Positions 41,058 through 48,765 of a stretch of 64,000 nt of DNA are shown in pieces; within the stretch, counting starts at the first letter, position 1; each line of letters opens with the position of its first letter. The position numbers were made by a program, and so were the translations under genes. This DNA comes from Saccharopolyspora dendranthemae (GTDB taxonomy: Bacteria; Actinomycetota; Actinomycetes; Mycobacteriales; Pseudonocardiaceae). The DNA lies in NCBI RefSeq assembly GCF_007829955.1, contig NZ_VIWX01000005.1, positions 124,001 to 188,000 of the forward strand, in the 5' to 3' direction. Below the pieces are notes generated by a model. The model was not told the DNA's origin. It saw nothing but the letters and a program-made list of their open reading frames with translations, and made no database searches.

Positions 41058-41960
41058 ATGCGTGCGAGCTTCGTATTCAGCGAGGTCGTCAACGGCCTTC
41101 GGCGCAACGTGACGATGACCATCGCGATGATCCTGACGACCGCCATCTCGGTGGGTCTGCTCGGCGGCGGTCTGCTGGTGGTCCGGCTCATCGACAAGAT
41201 GCAGGAGACCTACCAGGACCGCGTCGAGGTCGTGGTGTTCATGACCGACGACGTCAGCGCCAATGATCCCGACTGCAGCCAGCAGCCATGCGCCTCGGTC
41301 AAGTCGGCCCTCAACGGCGCCGACGGAGTCAACTCGGTCAAGTACGAGAACCGGGAAGAGGCGTTCGCCAGCTTCAACAAGGTCTTCGAGTCGCAGCCGG
41401 AGCTCAAGGACGTCGCCCGCGCCGAGGCGATGCCGGCCTCGCTGCGGGTGAAGCTCGACGACCCGGAGCGCTTCCCGCAGATCCAGGCCGAGTTCGCCAG
41501 CAAGCCGGGCGTGGACAGCGTCGTCGACCAGGCCGAGTACCTGGACCGGCTGTTCGACATCCTCAACGGCGTGCGCAACGCGGTGTTCTCGATCGCGCTG
41601 GTTCAGGCGTTGGCCGCGTTGCTGCTGATCTCCAACACCATTCAGCTCTCGGCGTTCACCCGCCGCACGGAGACGGGCATCATGCGCCTGGTGGGCGCGA
41701 CGCGGTGGTACACCCAACTTCCGTTCTTGCTGGAAGCGATGGTGTCCGGTCTGATCGGTGCGGTGCTGGCGATCGGTGGCCTGCTGATCGCCAAGGCGGC
41801 GTTCATCGACAGGGTCATGGGGCCGGTGCTGGGCACCGGCATCATCCCGGCCGTCGAATGGGGCGACATCGCGCTGATCTCGCCGATCCTGCTGCTGGTC
41901 GCGGCAGCGATCTCCTCGATCACCGGCTACGTCACGCTCCGCCTGTACGTGCGGCTGTAG
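41058..41960 (+). CDS. ftsX: Cell division protein FtsX
   Basis: A 300-residue membrane partner of FtsE. One N-terminal helix (TMTIAMILTTAISVGLLGGGL) is followed by a periplasmic-side domain of about 120 residues with a Cys pair (DCSQQPCASVKSAL), then three more helices with FTRRTETGIMRLVGATRWY between them, the standard FtsX plan. FtsX transmits ATP hydrolysis by FtsE to a peptidoglycan hydrolase outside the membrane. The ATG at 41058 has aggaaagc upstream. It is 68 bp after ftsE and ends with a hairpin terminator. Confidence 0.95.
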   Translation: MRASFVFSEVVNGLRRNVTMTIAMILTTAISVGLLGGGLLVVRLIDKMQETYQDRVEVVVFMTDDVSANDPDCSQQPCASVKSALNGADGVNSVKYENREEAFASFNKVFESQPELKDVARAEAMPASLRVKLDDPERFPQIQAEFASKPGVDSVVDQAEYLDRLFDILNGVRNAVFSIALVQALAALLLISNTIQLSAFTRRTETGIMRLVGATRWYTQLPFLLEAMVSGLIGAVLAIGGLLIAKAAFIDRVMGPVLGTGIIPAVEWGDIALISPILLLVAAAISSITGYVTLRLYVRL

Positions 41961-41968
41961 CCTGTTGC

Positions 41969-42000
41969 TCGGCGGTCCCCGCTGGAGGGGGCCGCCGAGT
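41969..42000 (+). terminator. Terminator after ftsX
   Basis: ctcggcggtcccc pairs with gggggccgccgag (one G-U pair) around a 6-nt loop, followed by ttcgg. It separates ftsEX from the smpB promoter. Confidence 0.7.
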
Positions 42001-42039
42001 TCGGCTTATCCGGGTGACACGAGGACTAGAGTTGTTCGC

Positions 42040-42516
42040 ATGGTGAAGGAACGCGGCCGCAAGGTCATCTCGCAGAACCGCAAGGCGCGGCATGACTGGT
42101 CGGTGCTCGACACCTACGAGGCCGGTATCGCGCTGACCGGTACCGAGGTCAAGAGCCTGCGCCAGGGCAAGGCGCAGCTGGTCGACGGCTTCGCCACTGT
42201 GGACGACGGCGAGGTCTGGCTGCGCAACGTGCACATCCCCGAGTACACCGAGGGGACCTGGACGAACCACGAACCGCGCCGGTCGCGCAAGCTCCTGCTT
42301 CACCGGCACGAGATCGAGCGGCTGGTCGGCAAGATCAAGGAGACCGGGCTGAGCCTCGTGCCGATGTCGTTGTACTTCAGCGACGGCAAGGCCAAGGTCG
42401 AGCTCGCTCTCGCGCGCGGCAAGAAGGCGCACGACAAGCGCCAGGACATCGCCAAGCGCGACATGGAACGTGAGATCCAGCGCGCCATCGGGCGCGCGCG
42501 AAAGGGCAAGCGCTGA
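42040..42516 (+). CDS. smpB: SsrA-binding protein SmpB
   Basis: A 158-residue protein that carries tmRNA to stalled ribosomes in trans-translation. The oligonucleotide-binding fold shows NRKARHDWSVLDTYEAGIAL, TGTEVKSLRQGKAQLVD, and LLLHRHEIERLVGK; the basic C-terminal tail (KRDMEREIQRAIGRARKGK) is the part that enters the mRNA channel. TAGAGT ends 7 nt before the ATG, so a leaderless message is likely. The tmRNA gene itself lies 1 kb downstream on the same strand, so both components of the rescue system are linked. Confidence 0.97.
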   Translation: MVKERGRKVISQNRKARHDWSVLDTYEAGIALTGTEVKSLRQGKAQLVDGFATVDDGEVWLRNVHIPEYTEGTWTNHEPRRSRKLLLHRHEIERLVGKIKETGLSLVPMSLYFSDGKAKVELALARGKKAHDKRQDIAKRDMEREIQRAIGRARKGKR

Positions 42517-42517
42517 T

Positions 42518-43420
42518 TTGACGGCACCGCTCGACGACAACCGAATCCCCGCTTGGCTGGACGAACTCGGCTTGCCGGGTCTGGTCGACATCCACACCCA
42601 CTTCCTCCCGCCCAACGTGCTGGACAAGGTGTGGGAGTACTTCGACAACGCCTCCGAGCACTACGGGATGCGGTGGGACATCTTCTACCGGCACGACGAG
42701 GCCACCCGGGTGCGGCTGCTGCGCGAGTTCGGGCTGCGCGCGTACGCCCCGCTGGTCTACGCGCACAAGCCTGCGATGGCCGAGTGGCTCAACGACTGGG
42801 TCCGCGATTTCGCCGAGCGCACGCCGGACGCGGTTCCCACCGCCACGATCTACCCGGAACCCGGTGTCGGCGATTACCTCGCCCGCGCGCTGGACCGGGG
42901 CGCTCGCTGCGTGAAGATGCACGTCCAGGTGGGCGGGTTCGATCCGCGCGACCCGCTGCTGGACCAGGCGTGGGGCCTGCTCAGCGAGACGGGCGTGCCC
43001 GTCGTCGTGCACTGCGGGCACGGTCCGATCCCCGGCTCCTACACGGGCCTGGACGTGTTCGAAGGCGTGCTGCGCAGGCATCCCGGCCTGACGGCTGTGC
43101 TGGCGCACGCGGGAATGCCCGACTACCTCGCCGCGCTGGCCCTCGTGGAGCGCTACCAGCGGGTCCACTTGGACACGACCATGGTCGGCGTGGCGTTCAG
43201 CGAGAAGTTCGCCCCGCTGCCCAAGGACTGGTCCGCCCGGGTCGCGGCCCACTCGGACCGCATCGTGCTGGGCACGGACTACCCGAACATCCCCTACCCG
43301 TACGCGGACCAGCTCGCGGTCATCGCGGACTGGGCCCACCGCGACCAGCGCCTCGGCCCGGATTTCCTGCGCGCGGTGCTGCACGACACACCGGCTGCGC
43401 TGCTGGGCTTGAGCGTTTGA
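42518..43420 (+). CDS. Amidohydrolase-type metal-dependent hydrolase
   Basis: A 300-residue TIM-barrel amidohydrolase of the amidohydrolase-2 type. The metal ligands fit VDIHTHFLPP (HxH at the N-terminus), VVVHCGHGP, VLAHAGMPDY and LGTDYPNIPYPY near the C-terminus. Relatives decarboxylate or hydrolyse small aromatic acids, and the sequence does not fix the substrate. It starts at a TTG one base after the smpB stop (the frame has no closer ATG/GTG) with aagggcaag as the ribosome site, so it is translated with smpB. Linkage of this hydrolase to smpB and ssrA is common in actinomycetes. Confidence 0.82.
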   Translation: MTAPLDDNRIPAWLDELGLPGLVDIHTHFLPPNVLDKVWEYFDNASEHYGMRWDIFYRHDEATRVRLLREFGLRAYAPLVYAHKPAMAEWLNDWVRDFAERTPDAVPTATIYPEPGVGDYLARALDRGARCVKMHVQVGGFDPRDPLLDQAWGLLSETGVPVVVHCGHGPIPGSYTGLDVFEGVLRRHPGLTAVLAHAGMPDYLAALALVERYQRVHLDTTMVGVAFSEKFAPLPKDWSARVAAHSDRIVLGTDYPNIPYPYADQLAVIADWAHRDQRLGPDFLRAVLHDTPAALLGLSV

Positions 43421-43504
43421 GGGATATGGGAATGATCGCCGGGACCCGACGCGTTATCCTGTTGGACACCGGTTCGAAAGCCGGTAGCAGTGGAGTACAG
43501 ACAT

Positions 43505-43871
43505 GGGGGTGAACGGTTTCGACTCCGTACGTTGATCCTTGGGAAGCGTGCCGGTGCAGGCGGGAGACCACCGTGAGCGTCGCCGCAAACAAATAAGCGC
43601 CGACAAGAGTCAGCGCGAGTTCGCCCTCGCTGCCTGAGCGAGGAGCGACTCTGTCGGACCGGGAACGCCTCCGTCCCGGAATCCGGCATCAGCTAGGAGG
43701 CTCGACCACGAGGTTCGGTCGCGGGACCTCGTGGGACATCAAACAGCGACTGGGCTCGTCACATCGGCTAGTTCGCGAGACCGGTGGAGCCGAGTAGAGG
43801 CATAGCGGACTGCGCACGGAGAAGCCTTGGTGAAGCGACGGAGGACCCGGGTTCGATTCCCGGCACCTCCA
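43505..43871 (+). ncRNA. ssrA: tmRNA (transfer-messenger RNA)
   Basis: A 367-nt tmRNA. The 5' end gggggtg pairs with the 3' end cacctcc of the tRNA-like domain, and the T arm is cccgggttcgattcccgg; CCA is not encoded. The tag frame starts at GCC 43599 and stops at TGA 43635-43637, giving ADKSQREFALAA, the actinobacterial tag type ending in ALAA for protease delivery. The resume codon is preceded by aaacaaataagc. A TATCCT hexamer at 43455-43460 is a plausible -10. It is followed by a strong terminator. It acts with SmpB, encoded 1 kb upstream. Confidence 0.95.
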
Positions 43872-43881
43872 CTACGCGATT

Positions 43882-43912
43882 GAAAACGCCCTGCTCAACG
43901 CAGGGCGTTTTC
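43882..43912 (+). terminator. Terminator of tmRNA
   Basis: gaaaacgccctg pairs perfectly with cagggcgttttc around a 7-nt loop, followed by gctttta. Confidence 0.9.
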
Positions 43913-43935
43913 GCTTTTATCGCTCCGTCATGATT

Positions 43936-44046
43936 TTGGGGGAGCGACTCCCCCAAGCCCCCTACGGTGCGGTGGCCGCTCGACGATGGCTCCTCACCTT
44001 GAGAGCGGTTCCCGGCCTGCTCGCTGACCAGCGGTTCGGTGTTCGA
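43936..44046. repeat. Structured repeat, family 3, copy 1
   Basis: Starts with the hairpin ttgggggag-cga-ctcccccaa (43936-43956), then gccccctacggtgcggtgg, gatggctcctc, cggttcccggcctg, and gaccagcggttcg. A diverged second copy follows at 44128-44240. Confidence 0.65.
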
Positions 44047-44127
44047 GTAGGCTCCCGCAACCTCCACTGACCTCGGGGCGAGCTGTGTTCGCGGAATGCG
44101 CGAACCGGCTCGCCTCGTCGTATTTGT

Positions 44128-44240
44128 TGCGGGGGCCGAGCCCCCGCAGGCCCCCACGGTGCGGTGGTCGCGCGACCGATGGCTCCTCGTCTTGGGGGCC
44201 GTTCCCGGCCTGGTCACCGACCAGCAGTTCGCTGGTGTTC
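44128..44240. repeat. Structured repeat, family 3, copy 2
   Basis: Same block order as copy 1. The hairpin is tgcgggggc-cga-gcccccgca (44128-44148): both arms differ from copy 1 and compensate. The segments cacggtgcggtgg, gatggctcctc, cgttcccggcctg and gaccagcagttcg are shared. I find no gene in 43913-44411 beyond these two copies. Confidence 0.65.
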
Positions 44241-44411
44241 GTGTTCTGCGTTGCGCCTCCGGGTCCGCAAACTCCCTGCACCGCGGAAGAGCCACTTAGT
44301 GGCAGGTGCGTCTGACCGCCCTTGTGTCGTGAACTCGCCACTGCGGAGCACTCCGCGCGTGCCCGACGCGGCATAGAGTTTTCCCGGTTCCGCCGTTCCT
44401 GGAGGTTCGAC

Positions 44412-45734
44412 TTGCGCGTCGGTGTGCGCGGCGTTTGCGCCGCTGCGGTCTTCACCCTGCTCGCCAGCGGGTTTCCGGCCGCTGCCGGTGCTGCCGGTTC
44501 GTGCTTCGATCCGGACGCGCCGACGACCGTCGAACAGGGGCGGCTGGGCGACGACGTCGCGGTCGAGATCCTGCGGCGAAGCGGTTTCGACCGGCTCGCC
44601 GGGGAGTTCGAGCAGGAGCTGTGCGGCGTCGACACGCTCGAGGACGCGAAGCGGTTCGTGCGTTCCGGGGGCGGGCGGTTGTGGGAGGCCGCCGTCGACC
44701 GCGCGCAGGGCCGCGAACCTGCGGTGGGTGATCTCCCCGCGGAAGACGACCGTCCCCTCTACTGGGCGCGGCTGCACATGACCAGGTCGCTGGCCCGCTG
44801 GCAGCCGGGTTTCGAACTCGGCCCGGCCGAGCGGGCGGAGCTGGTGGCCTCCTTCGAGCGCGAATCGCGCGGCCACAGCAGCGTCGAGGTGCAGCCAGGT
44901 GTCAAGCGAGTGCTGGTCAGCGGTTTCGACCCGTTCCAGCTCGACGAGGACATCCGCCGCAGCAACCCGTCCGGCGCGGTGGCCCTCGCGCTCGACGGCA
45001 CCGTGCTCGACACGCCTTCGGGCCCGGCCCGCGTCGAGGCGGTGATGTTCCCCGTGCTGTGGGAGCCGTTCGAGCAGGGCATCGTCGAACGGGCCTTCCT
45101 GCCGCACGTGCGGCCAGGTCCGGAACAGGTCGACCTGTTCGCCACGGTCAGCCAGGGCAGGCCGGAGCGATTCGACGTCGAGCGCTGGAACGGCCGCTGG
45201 CACCAAGGTGCCGACAACGACCGCGAGGTGCGCGAGGGCGGTGTGATCACCGTGCCGCCGGATCTGCCGACGATCGACCCCCAGCCGGAGTTCGTGCCCA
45301 CGACCCAGCCCTACGCCGAGATCGTCGCCGCTGACACCGGTCGCTTCCCGGTCTTCGACAACACCGAGGTGACCGAGATCCCGAGCGGCGAGACCGAGCC
45401 GGTGACCCGGCCGGACGGTCCGACACCAGGTTCGCAGGCGCGGCAGGGCGGTGGCGGCAGCTACTTGTCCAACGAGGTCGCCTATCGGACGACGCTGCTG
45501 CGCGACGCGGTGGGCGCCGAGATCCCCGGCGGGCACGTGCACACGCCGATCCTGGAGTTCGGTCCCGGCAACACCACCGAGATCACGGACCCGGTGTTCG
45601 AGGCGAGCCGCCGCGACATCAACGCCCAGTTCCGCAACATCCTCGCCGTGGCGGTGGACGCCGGCGTCACGGGCGATCCGTTCCAGCGGTCGGTCACGCC
45701 GAGGTCCGGACCGCTGTCGCCGCCGTCCATGTGA
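44412..45734 (+). CDS. Secreted pyroglutamyl-peptidase-like (C15) protein with Cys-to-Ser change
   Basis: A 440-residue protein. A signal peptide (RGVCAAAVFTLLASGFPAAAGA) precedes a helical region of about 120 residues, then a peptidase C15-like domain: VLVSGFDPFQLDEDIRRSNPSG is the usual family opening (TGFDPF...NPS), and GGGGSYLSNEVAYRTTLL matches the active-site block normally read as G.Y.CN..Y. At the place of the nucleophilic Cys this protein has Ser. The His of the triad is probably in GGHVHTPIL. C15 enzymes remove N-terminal pyroglutamate and are normally about 215 residues and cytoplasmic, so the size, export and Cys loss are all unusual. The TTG start at 44412 follows ggagg by 6 nt. 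Confidence 0.75.
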   Translation: MRVGVRGVCAAAVFTLLASGFPAAAGAAGSCFDPDAPTTVEQGRLGDDVAVEILRRSGFDRLAGEFEQELCGVDTLEDAKRFVRSGGGRLWEAAVDRAQGREPAVGDLPAEDDRPLYWARLHMTRSLARWQPGFELGPAERAELVASFERESRGHSSVEVQPGVKRVLVSGFDPFQLDEDIRRSNPSGAVALALDGTVLDTPSGPARVEAVMFPVLWEPFEQGIVERAFLPHVRPGPEQVDLFATVSQGRPERFDVERWNGRWHQGADNDREVREGGVITVPPDLPTIDPQPEFVPTTQPYAEIVAADTGRFPVFDNTEVTEIPSGETEPVTRPDGPTPGSQARQGGGGSYLSNEVAYRTTLLRDAVGAEIPGGHVHTPILEFGPGNTTEITDPVFEASRRDINAQFRNILAVAVDAGVTGDPFQRSVTPRSGPLSPPSM

Positions 45735-45750
45735 TCCGCTCGCGCAGGAG

Positions 45751-45782
45751 AGGTGGACGGCAGCCCGCGCGGCCGTCGTCCA
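45751..45782. terminator. Hairpin between the convergent C15-like and LysR genes
   Basis: gtggacggc and gccgtcgtccac pair with a 3-nt bulge, 17 bp after the C15-like stop. It may serve either direction. The rest of the 134-bp gap shows nothing. Confidence 0.4.
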
Positions 45783-45868
45783 CCGGCGCACTGCGCTTCG
45801 TCAGCCGCCGTTCGCGATGCTCTGCTCGAAGACGCTGTTCCAGGCGGAGAGTCGCGTTCTCCACCACC

Positions 45869-46804
45869 TCACGCCGGCATCCCCAACGGGCTCGGCGCCC
45901 ACGCGTCGTCAGGGGTTCGCGCCATCGAGGTGCGCAGGTGGTCGCGGAGCGCGGTCAGCACGGGGTGTCGATCTCCATCGCGCGACAACAGCACGTGGGG
46001 GTAGACCGGGGTCGGTTCGTGCAGCGGAATGCGTCGTAGGTCGTGGATCTGGGGCCACAGGTACCGATCTCCACCGCCGACGAGGGTGGCCAGCGAGGGT
46101 GAGTCGGCCAGCGCGTCCATCAGGGCCTCGTCGCCGAAGTGGGGGCCGAGCGCGTCGATGCTCAGACCGAAGGCCTCGGACACCGCCTGGTAGAACGCCG
46201 ACCACGCGGTTCCGGGCTTGATCCCGGGGATCCAGATCCGGTGGCCGACGAGGTCCGCGGGCCTGGCCCGAGCGGCGTCCGCCAGGGGATGCCCGGGCCC
46301 GACCAGGAGTTCCAGGGGAGTGTCCAGGATTCGTTCCGCGGTGATCCCATCCGGGATCTGGTCCACCGCCAGGGCTCGGAAGGACGCGTCGATGGTGCCT
46401 TCGAGCACGGCCCGGGCTGCTCCGGCGGCGTTCTCGTCGGCCAGCGCGACCGCGTCCAAGTCCATCCCGGGATGCGAGCGGTAGAACCGGTACACGGCCT
46501 GGGCCGGAGCGATCCGCCGGTTGAGGACGTCGACGCGCAGGGGGCGGCTGCCGGGGCGCACGGCCCGCTCGCTCCGCTCGACGGCGGTCAGGACCTCCTT
46601 GGCGTGCGGCAGGAAAGCCTGCCCGTCCGGGCTCAGCCGGGATCCTCGCGAATGTCGCACCAGGAGCACGACTTCGAGGTATCGCTCCAGAACCGCGATC
46701 CGCTTCGAGACCGCTTGCTGACTGATCTCGAGCTCGTCCGCCGCTGCCTGGAACTGGCCGTGCTTGGCGATGGCCACGAACGTCCGCAGCGCTTCGACAT
46801 CCAC
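45869..46804 (-). CDS. LysR-family transcriptional regulator
   Basis: A 311-residue LysR regulator. The winged helix is at residues 1-60 (MDVEALRTFVAIAKHGQFQAAADELEISQQAVSKRIAVLERYL), and the effector-binding domain follows (LRVDVLNRRIAPAQAVYRF, then LELLVGPGHPLADAARARP). It is divergent from an acyltransferase gene with 90 bp between the starts, the usual arrangement in which LysR controls its neighbour. A CACAAC-N5-GTTGTG palindrome 17 bp upstream of its start is the probable binding site. The ligand is unknown. Confidence 0.88.
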   Translation of the reverse strand: MDVEALRTFVAIAKHGQFQAAADELEISQQAVSKRIAVLERYLEVVLLVRHSRGSRLSPDGQAFLPHAKEVLTAVERSERAVRPGSRPLRVDVLNRRIAPAQAVYRFYRSHPGMDLDAVALADENAAGAARAVLEGTIDASFRALAVDQIPDGITAERILDTPLELLVGPGHPLADAARARPADLVGHRIWIPGIKPGTAWSAFYQAVSEAFGLSIDALGPHFGDEALMDALADSPSLATLVGGGDRYLWPQIHDLRRIPLHEPTPVYPHVLLSRDGDRHPVLTALRDHLRTSMARTPDDAWAPSPLGMPA

Positions 46805-46820
46805 ACCGCCAGCTTAGGGA

Positions 46821-46837
46821 CACAACGAACGGTTGTG
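46821..46837. promoter_or_regulatory. Putative LysR binding site
   Basis: cacaacgaacggttgtg, a perfect 6-bp inverted repeat with a 5-bp centre, in the divergent LysR/acetyltransferase promoter region. A further half-like gtggttgttt lies 14 bp beyond. The size and place fit a LysR recognition site. Confidence 0.5.
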
Positions 46838-46894
46838 GTTGACGAGTCTCGTGGTTGTTTGATCGCGCTTTCCTCGGAGTGGTGATATCGCCGC

Positions 46895-47446
46895 ATGAAC
46901 ACTCGCGCAGACCAGGTTCTTTTCGTGCGGACAGCCGAATTCGCCAGCCACGCGGAGCGAATCGCTGAAGTGACCGATGCGACGTCCAGGCTGAACGTGC
47001 TGCCGTTCAGCGACCACGAAGGTCGCGCAGAACTGCTGTCCGTTGTGTTCGGTGGCCCTCTCCCGGACTCGGTGACGATCTACCCGCCGTTCTTCACGGA
47101 ATGCGGGCTGCACACGACCTTCGGGGAGAACGTCTTCGTGAACCAGGGATGCACCTTCATGGACAAGGGCGGGATCCGCCTCGGCGACGGGGTCATGATC
47201 GCCCCGAAGGTCAACCTGATCACCGGGGGCCATCCTCTGCGCCTGGCCGAGCGTCGCGAGCATCTCGTCTTCGCCCCGATCACCGTCGAAGACGACGTCT
47301 GGATCGGGGCGGCAGCCACGATCCTGCAGGGCGTGACCATCGGGGCCGGTGCCGTGGTCGCTGCCGGTGCGGTGGTGACCCGCGACGTTCCCGCACGGAC
47401 TTTGGTCGCGGGAGTCCCCGCGCAGGTGATCAAGACGGTCGGCTGA
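46895..47446 (+). CDS. Maltose/galactoside O-acetyltransferase-like protein
   Basis: A 183-residue left-handed beta-helix acyltransferase of the LacA/Maa type. The hexapeptide repeats run from about residue 70 to the end (FGENVFVNQGCTFMDKGGI, IRLGDGVMIAPKVNLITGGH with the catalytic His, VEDDVWIGAAATILQGVTIG). It would transfer acetyl from acetyl-CoA to a sugar or similar hydroxyl; the acceptor is unknown. Its divergent LysR neighbour probably regulates it. A GC-rich hairpin follows the stop. Confidence 0.87.
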   Translation: MNTRADQVLFVRTAEFASHAERIAEVTDATSRLNVLPFSDHEGRAELLSVVFGGPLPDSVTIYPPFFTECGLHTTFGENVFVNQGCTFMDKGGIRLGDGVMIAPKVNLITGGHPLRLAERREHLVFAPITVEDDVWIGAAATILQGVTIGAGAVVAAGAVVTRDVPARTLVAGVPAQVIKTVG

Positions 47447-47452
47447 GCGGCC

Positions 47453-47484
47453 GGGCCCGCCTGGCGAGCGCTGACGGCGGGCCC
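47453..47484 (+). terminator. Hairpin after the acetyltransferase
   Basis: gggcccgcc pairs perfectly with ggcgggccc around a 14-nt loop, 7 bp after the stop. No U-tract. Confidence 0.5.
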
Positions 47485-47589
47485 GCCTGCGACCGCGACG
47501 CTGCCCGTCCGGGGTGACCGGCGTGCTCGCTGTGGTGAGTGGGGCGGGCGGGATCTAAATGAAAGATCAACTATCATTTATTGACGATT

Positions 47590-47605
47590 AGTGACCGCAG
47601 TCACA
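47590..47605. promoter_or_regulatory. Putative Crp-type site upstream of the DUF6230 operon
   Basis: agtgaccgcagtcaca matches the Crp/GlxR consensus TGTGA-N6-TCACA at 9 of 10 defined positions. It lies 75 bp before the DUF6230 start. An AT-rich inverted repeat (aaatga...tcattt, about 47557-47579) lies just upstream. Confidence 0.5.
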
Positions 47606-47680
47606 GCGCGAACTGTGTTGTTTGGCTTACGTTTACCCCCGTTCGGAGTAGCGAGGATCACGCTACGGACACGCCGAGTG

Positions 47681-48292
47681 ATGGGAGCGGATGTGGGCGA
47701 GAAAACGGGCGGCCGGACCCGCTGGCGCGTGTTCGGGCTGGTGCTGCTGGTCGGGCTCTTCGGGGTCGGGCTGATGTTCACCGGCATGTCCCAGGGCGCG
47801 ATCGCGGCCTCGTTCGCGGTGGCCGGAACGAGCTACAAGGCCACGGCCGACAAGCTCGACGCGCAAGGAGTCGTGCAGTACGGCTCGGTCGATCAGAGCG
47901 CGGATCAGGCGCATCCGGTGATGGTCAACGGTTTCCAGAAGGCGAAGCTGGACAACTTCTGCCAATCCATCGTCGTGCCAGGACTGCCTGCGATCGGTGA
48001 CATCACCTTGAAGATCGACGCTCCCGGCGGGATGAACGCCGACAACCTCGTGATCGGCGTCGAGGAGGTCACCGGCGATGTGACGCTCAACAACGTCGAG
48101 ATCGGCCGCGACGCCGGAAGCATGGACAAGGGCCCCAACGGTGTGACCGGTAGTCCGGGCACCTTCGGCATCCAGGCCGACAGCACCCAGATCACGGGTC
48201 TGCGCCAGGTCGCATGGTCCACCACGGCGTCCACGCTCAAGCTCAACCAGGTCAAGATCTCGGCCTCCGCCGGCCGCGACGAGTGCTTCTGA
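47681..48292 (+). CDS. DUF6230 secreted/membrane-anchored protein
   Basis: A 203-residue protein. An N-terminal helix (WRVFGLVLLVGLFGVGLMFTGMSQGAIAASFAV) anchors or exports it, and the rest is a beta-rich domain (SFAVAGTSYKATADKLDAQG, NFCQSIVVPGLPAIGDITLKI, DECF) seen in actinobacterial DUF6230 proteins, some of which carry the misleading label cholesterol esterase. Two cysteines may form a disulphide. The ATG at 47681 is preferred over the longer frame from 47591. It is the first of three genes with short gaps, followed by a DUF6114 membrane protein, the partner seen in many actinomycetes. Confidence 0.78.
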   Translation: MGADVGEKTGGRTRWRVFGLVLLVGLFGVGLMFTGMSQGAIAASFAVAGTSYKATADKLDAQGVVQYGSVDQSADQAHPVMVNGFQKAKLDNFCQSIVVPGLPAIGDITLKIDAPGGMNADNLVIGVEEVTGDVTLNNVEIGRDAGSMDKGPNGVTGSPGTFGIQADSTQITGLRQVAWSTTASTLKLNQVKISASAGRDECF

Positions 48293-48306
48293 CCGGAGGT
48301 GAACCC

Positions 48307-48765
48307 ATGGCTGCGAAGAACACCAACCTGACGAAGTTCCGCCAGTGGCGGCGAACTCGCCCGTTCTGGGCCGGGTTCTGCACGCTGGTGTCCGGACTGC
48401 TGATCCTCTTCCCGCCCTACGCGTCGCTGAAGTTCGGCGACATCGTCGTCTCGCTGAACACGCTGACCGGGATCTCGGCGATGGTCATCGGAGTCCTGCT
48501 GGTGTGCTGCGGGCTGTCGTTCTGGACCCGCCAGGAGTTCCGGATGCCCGCAGGAATCGTGACGCTGCTGCTGTCGGTGGCCGCGATCGTCACCGCCAAC
48601 CTCGGGTCGTTCCTGCTCGGGACCCTGTTCGGAGTGGTGGGCGCGGCCCTGGGCATCGCATGGACGCCCAAGGCGCGCCAGCGCAAGCCCGCTGCCGAGC
48701 CCGCAACCGAGCCCGCAGCGGAACCCGTCGAGGTTCCGACCGGTCTTGCCGGAGGGCGTGCGTGA
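48307..48765 (+). CDS. DUF6114 membrane protein
   Basis: A 152-residue protein with four likely membrane helices (GFCTLVSGLLILFPPYASL, TGISAMVIGVLLVCCGLSFW, PAGIVTLLLSVAAIVTANL, LLGTLFGVVGAALGIAW) and a Pro/Ala/Glu-rich cytoplasmic or external tail. This is the DUF6114 pattern. Its constant neighbour is DUF6230, implying one complex in the cell envelope; function unknown. The ATG has ggaggtgaa 5 nt upstream. Its stop overlaps the next gene by 4 bases. Confidence 0.82.
   Translation: MAAKNTNLTKFRQWRRTRPFWAGFCTLVSGLLILFPPYASLKFGDIVVSLNTLTGISAMVIGVLLVCCGLSFWTRQEFRMPAGIVTLLLSVAAIVTANLGSFLLGTLFGVVGAALGIAWTPKARQRKPAAEPATEPAAEPVEVPTGLAGGRA

Noticed and set aside
43840..43871. A separate tRNA ending at 43871
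   Set aside because: The T arm and acceptor strand belong to the tRNA-like domain of tmRNA, whose 5' strand is at 43505.
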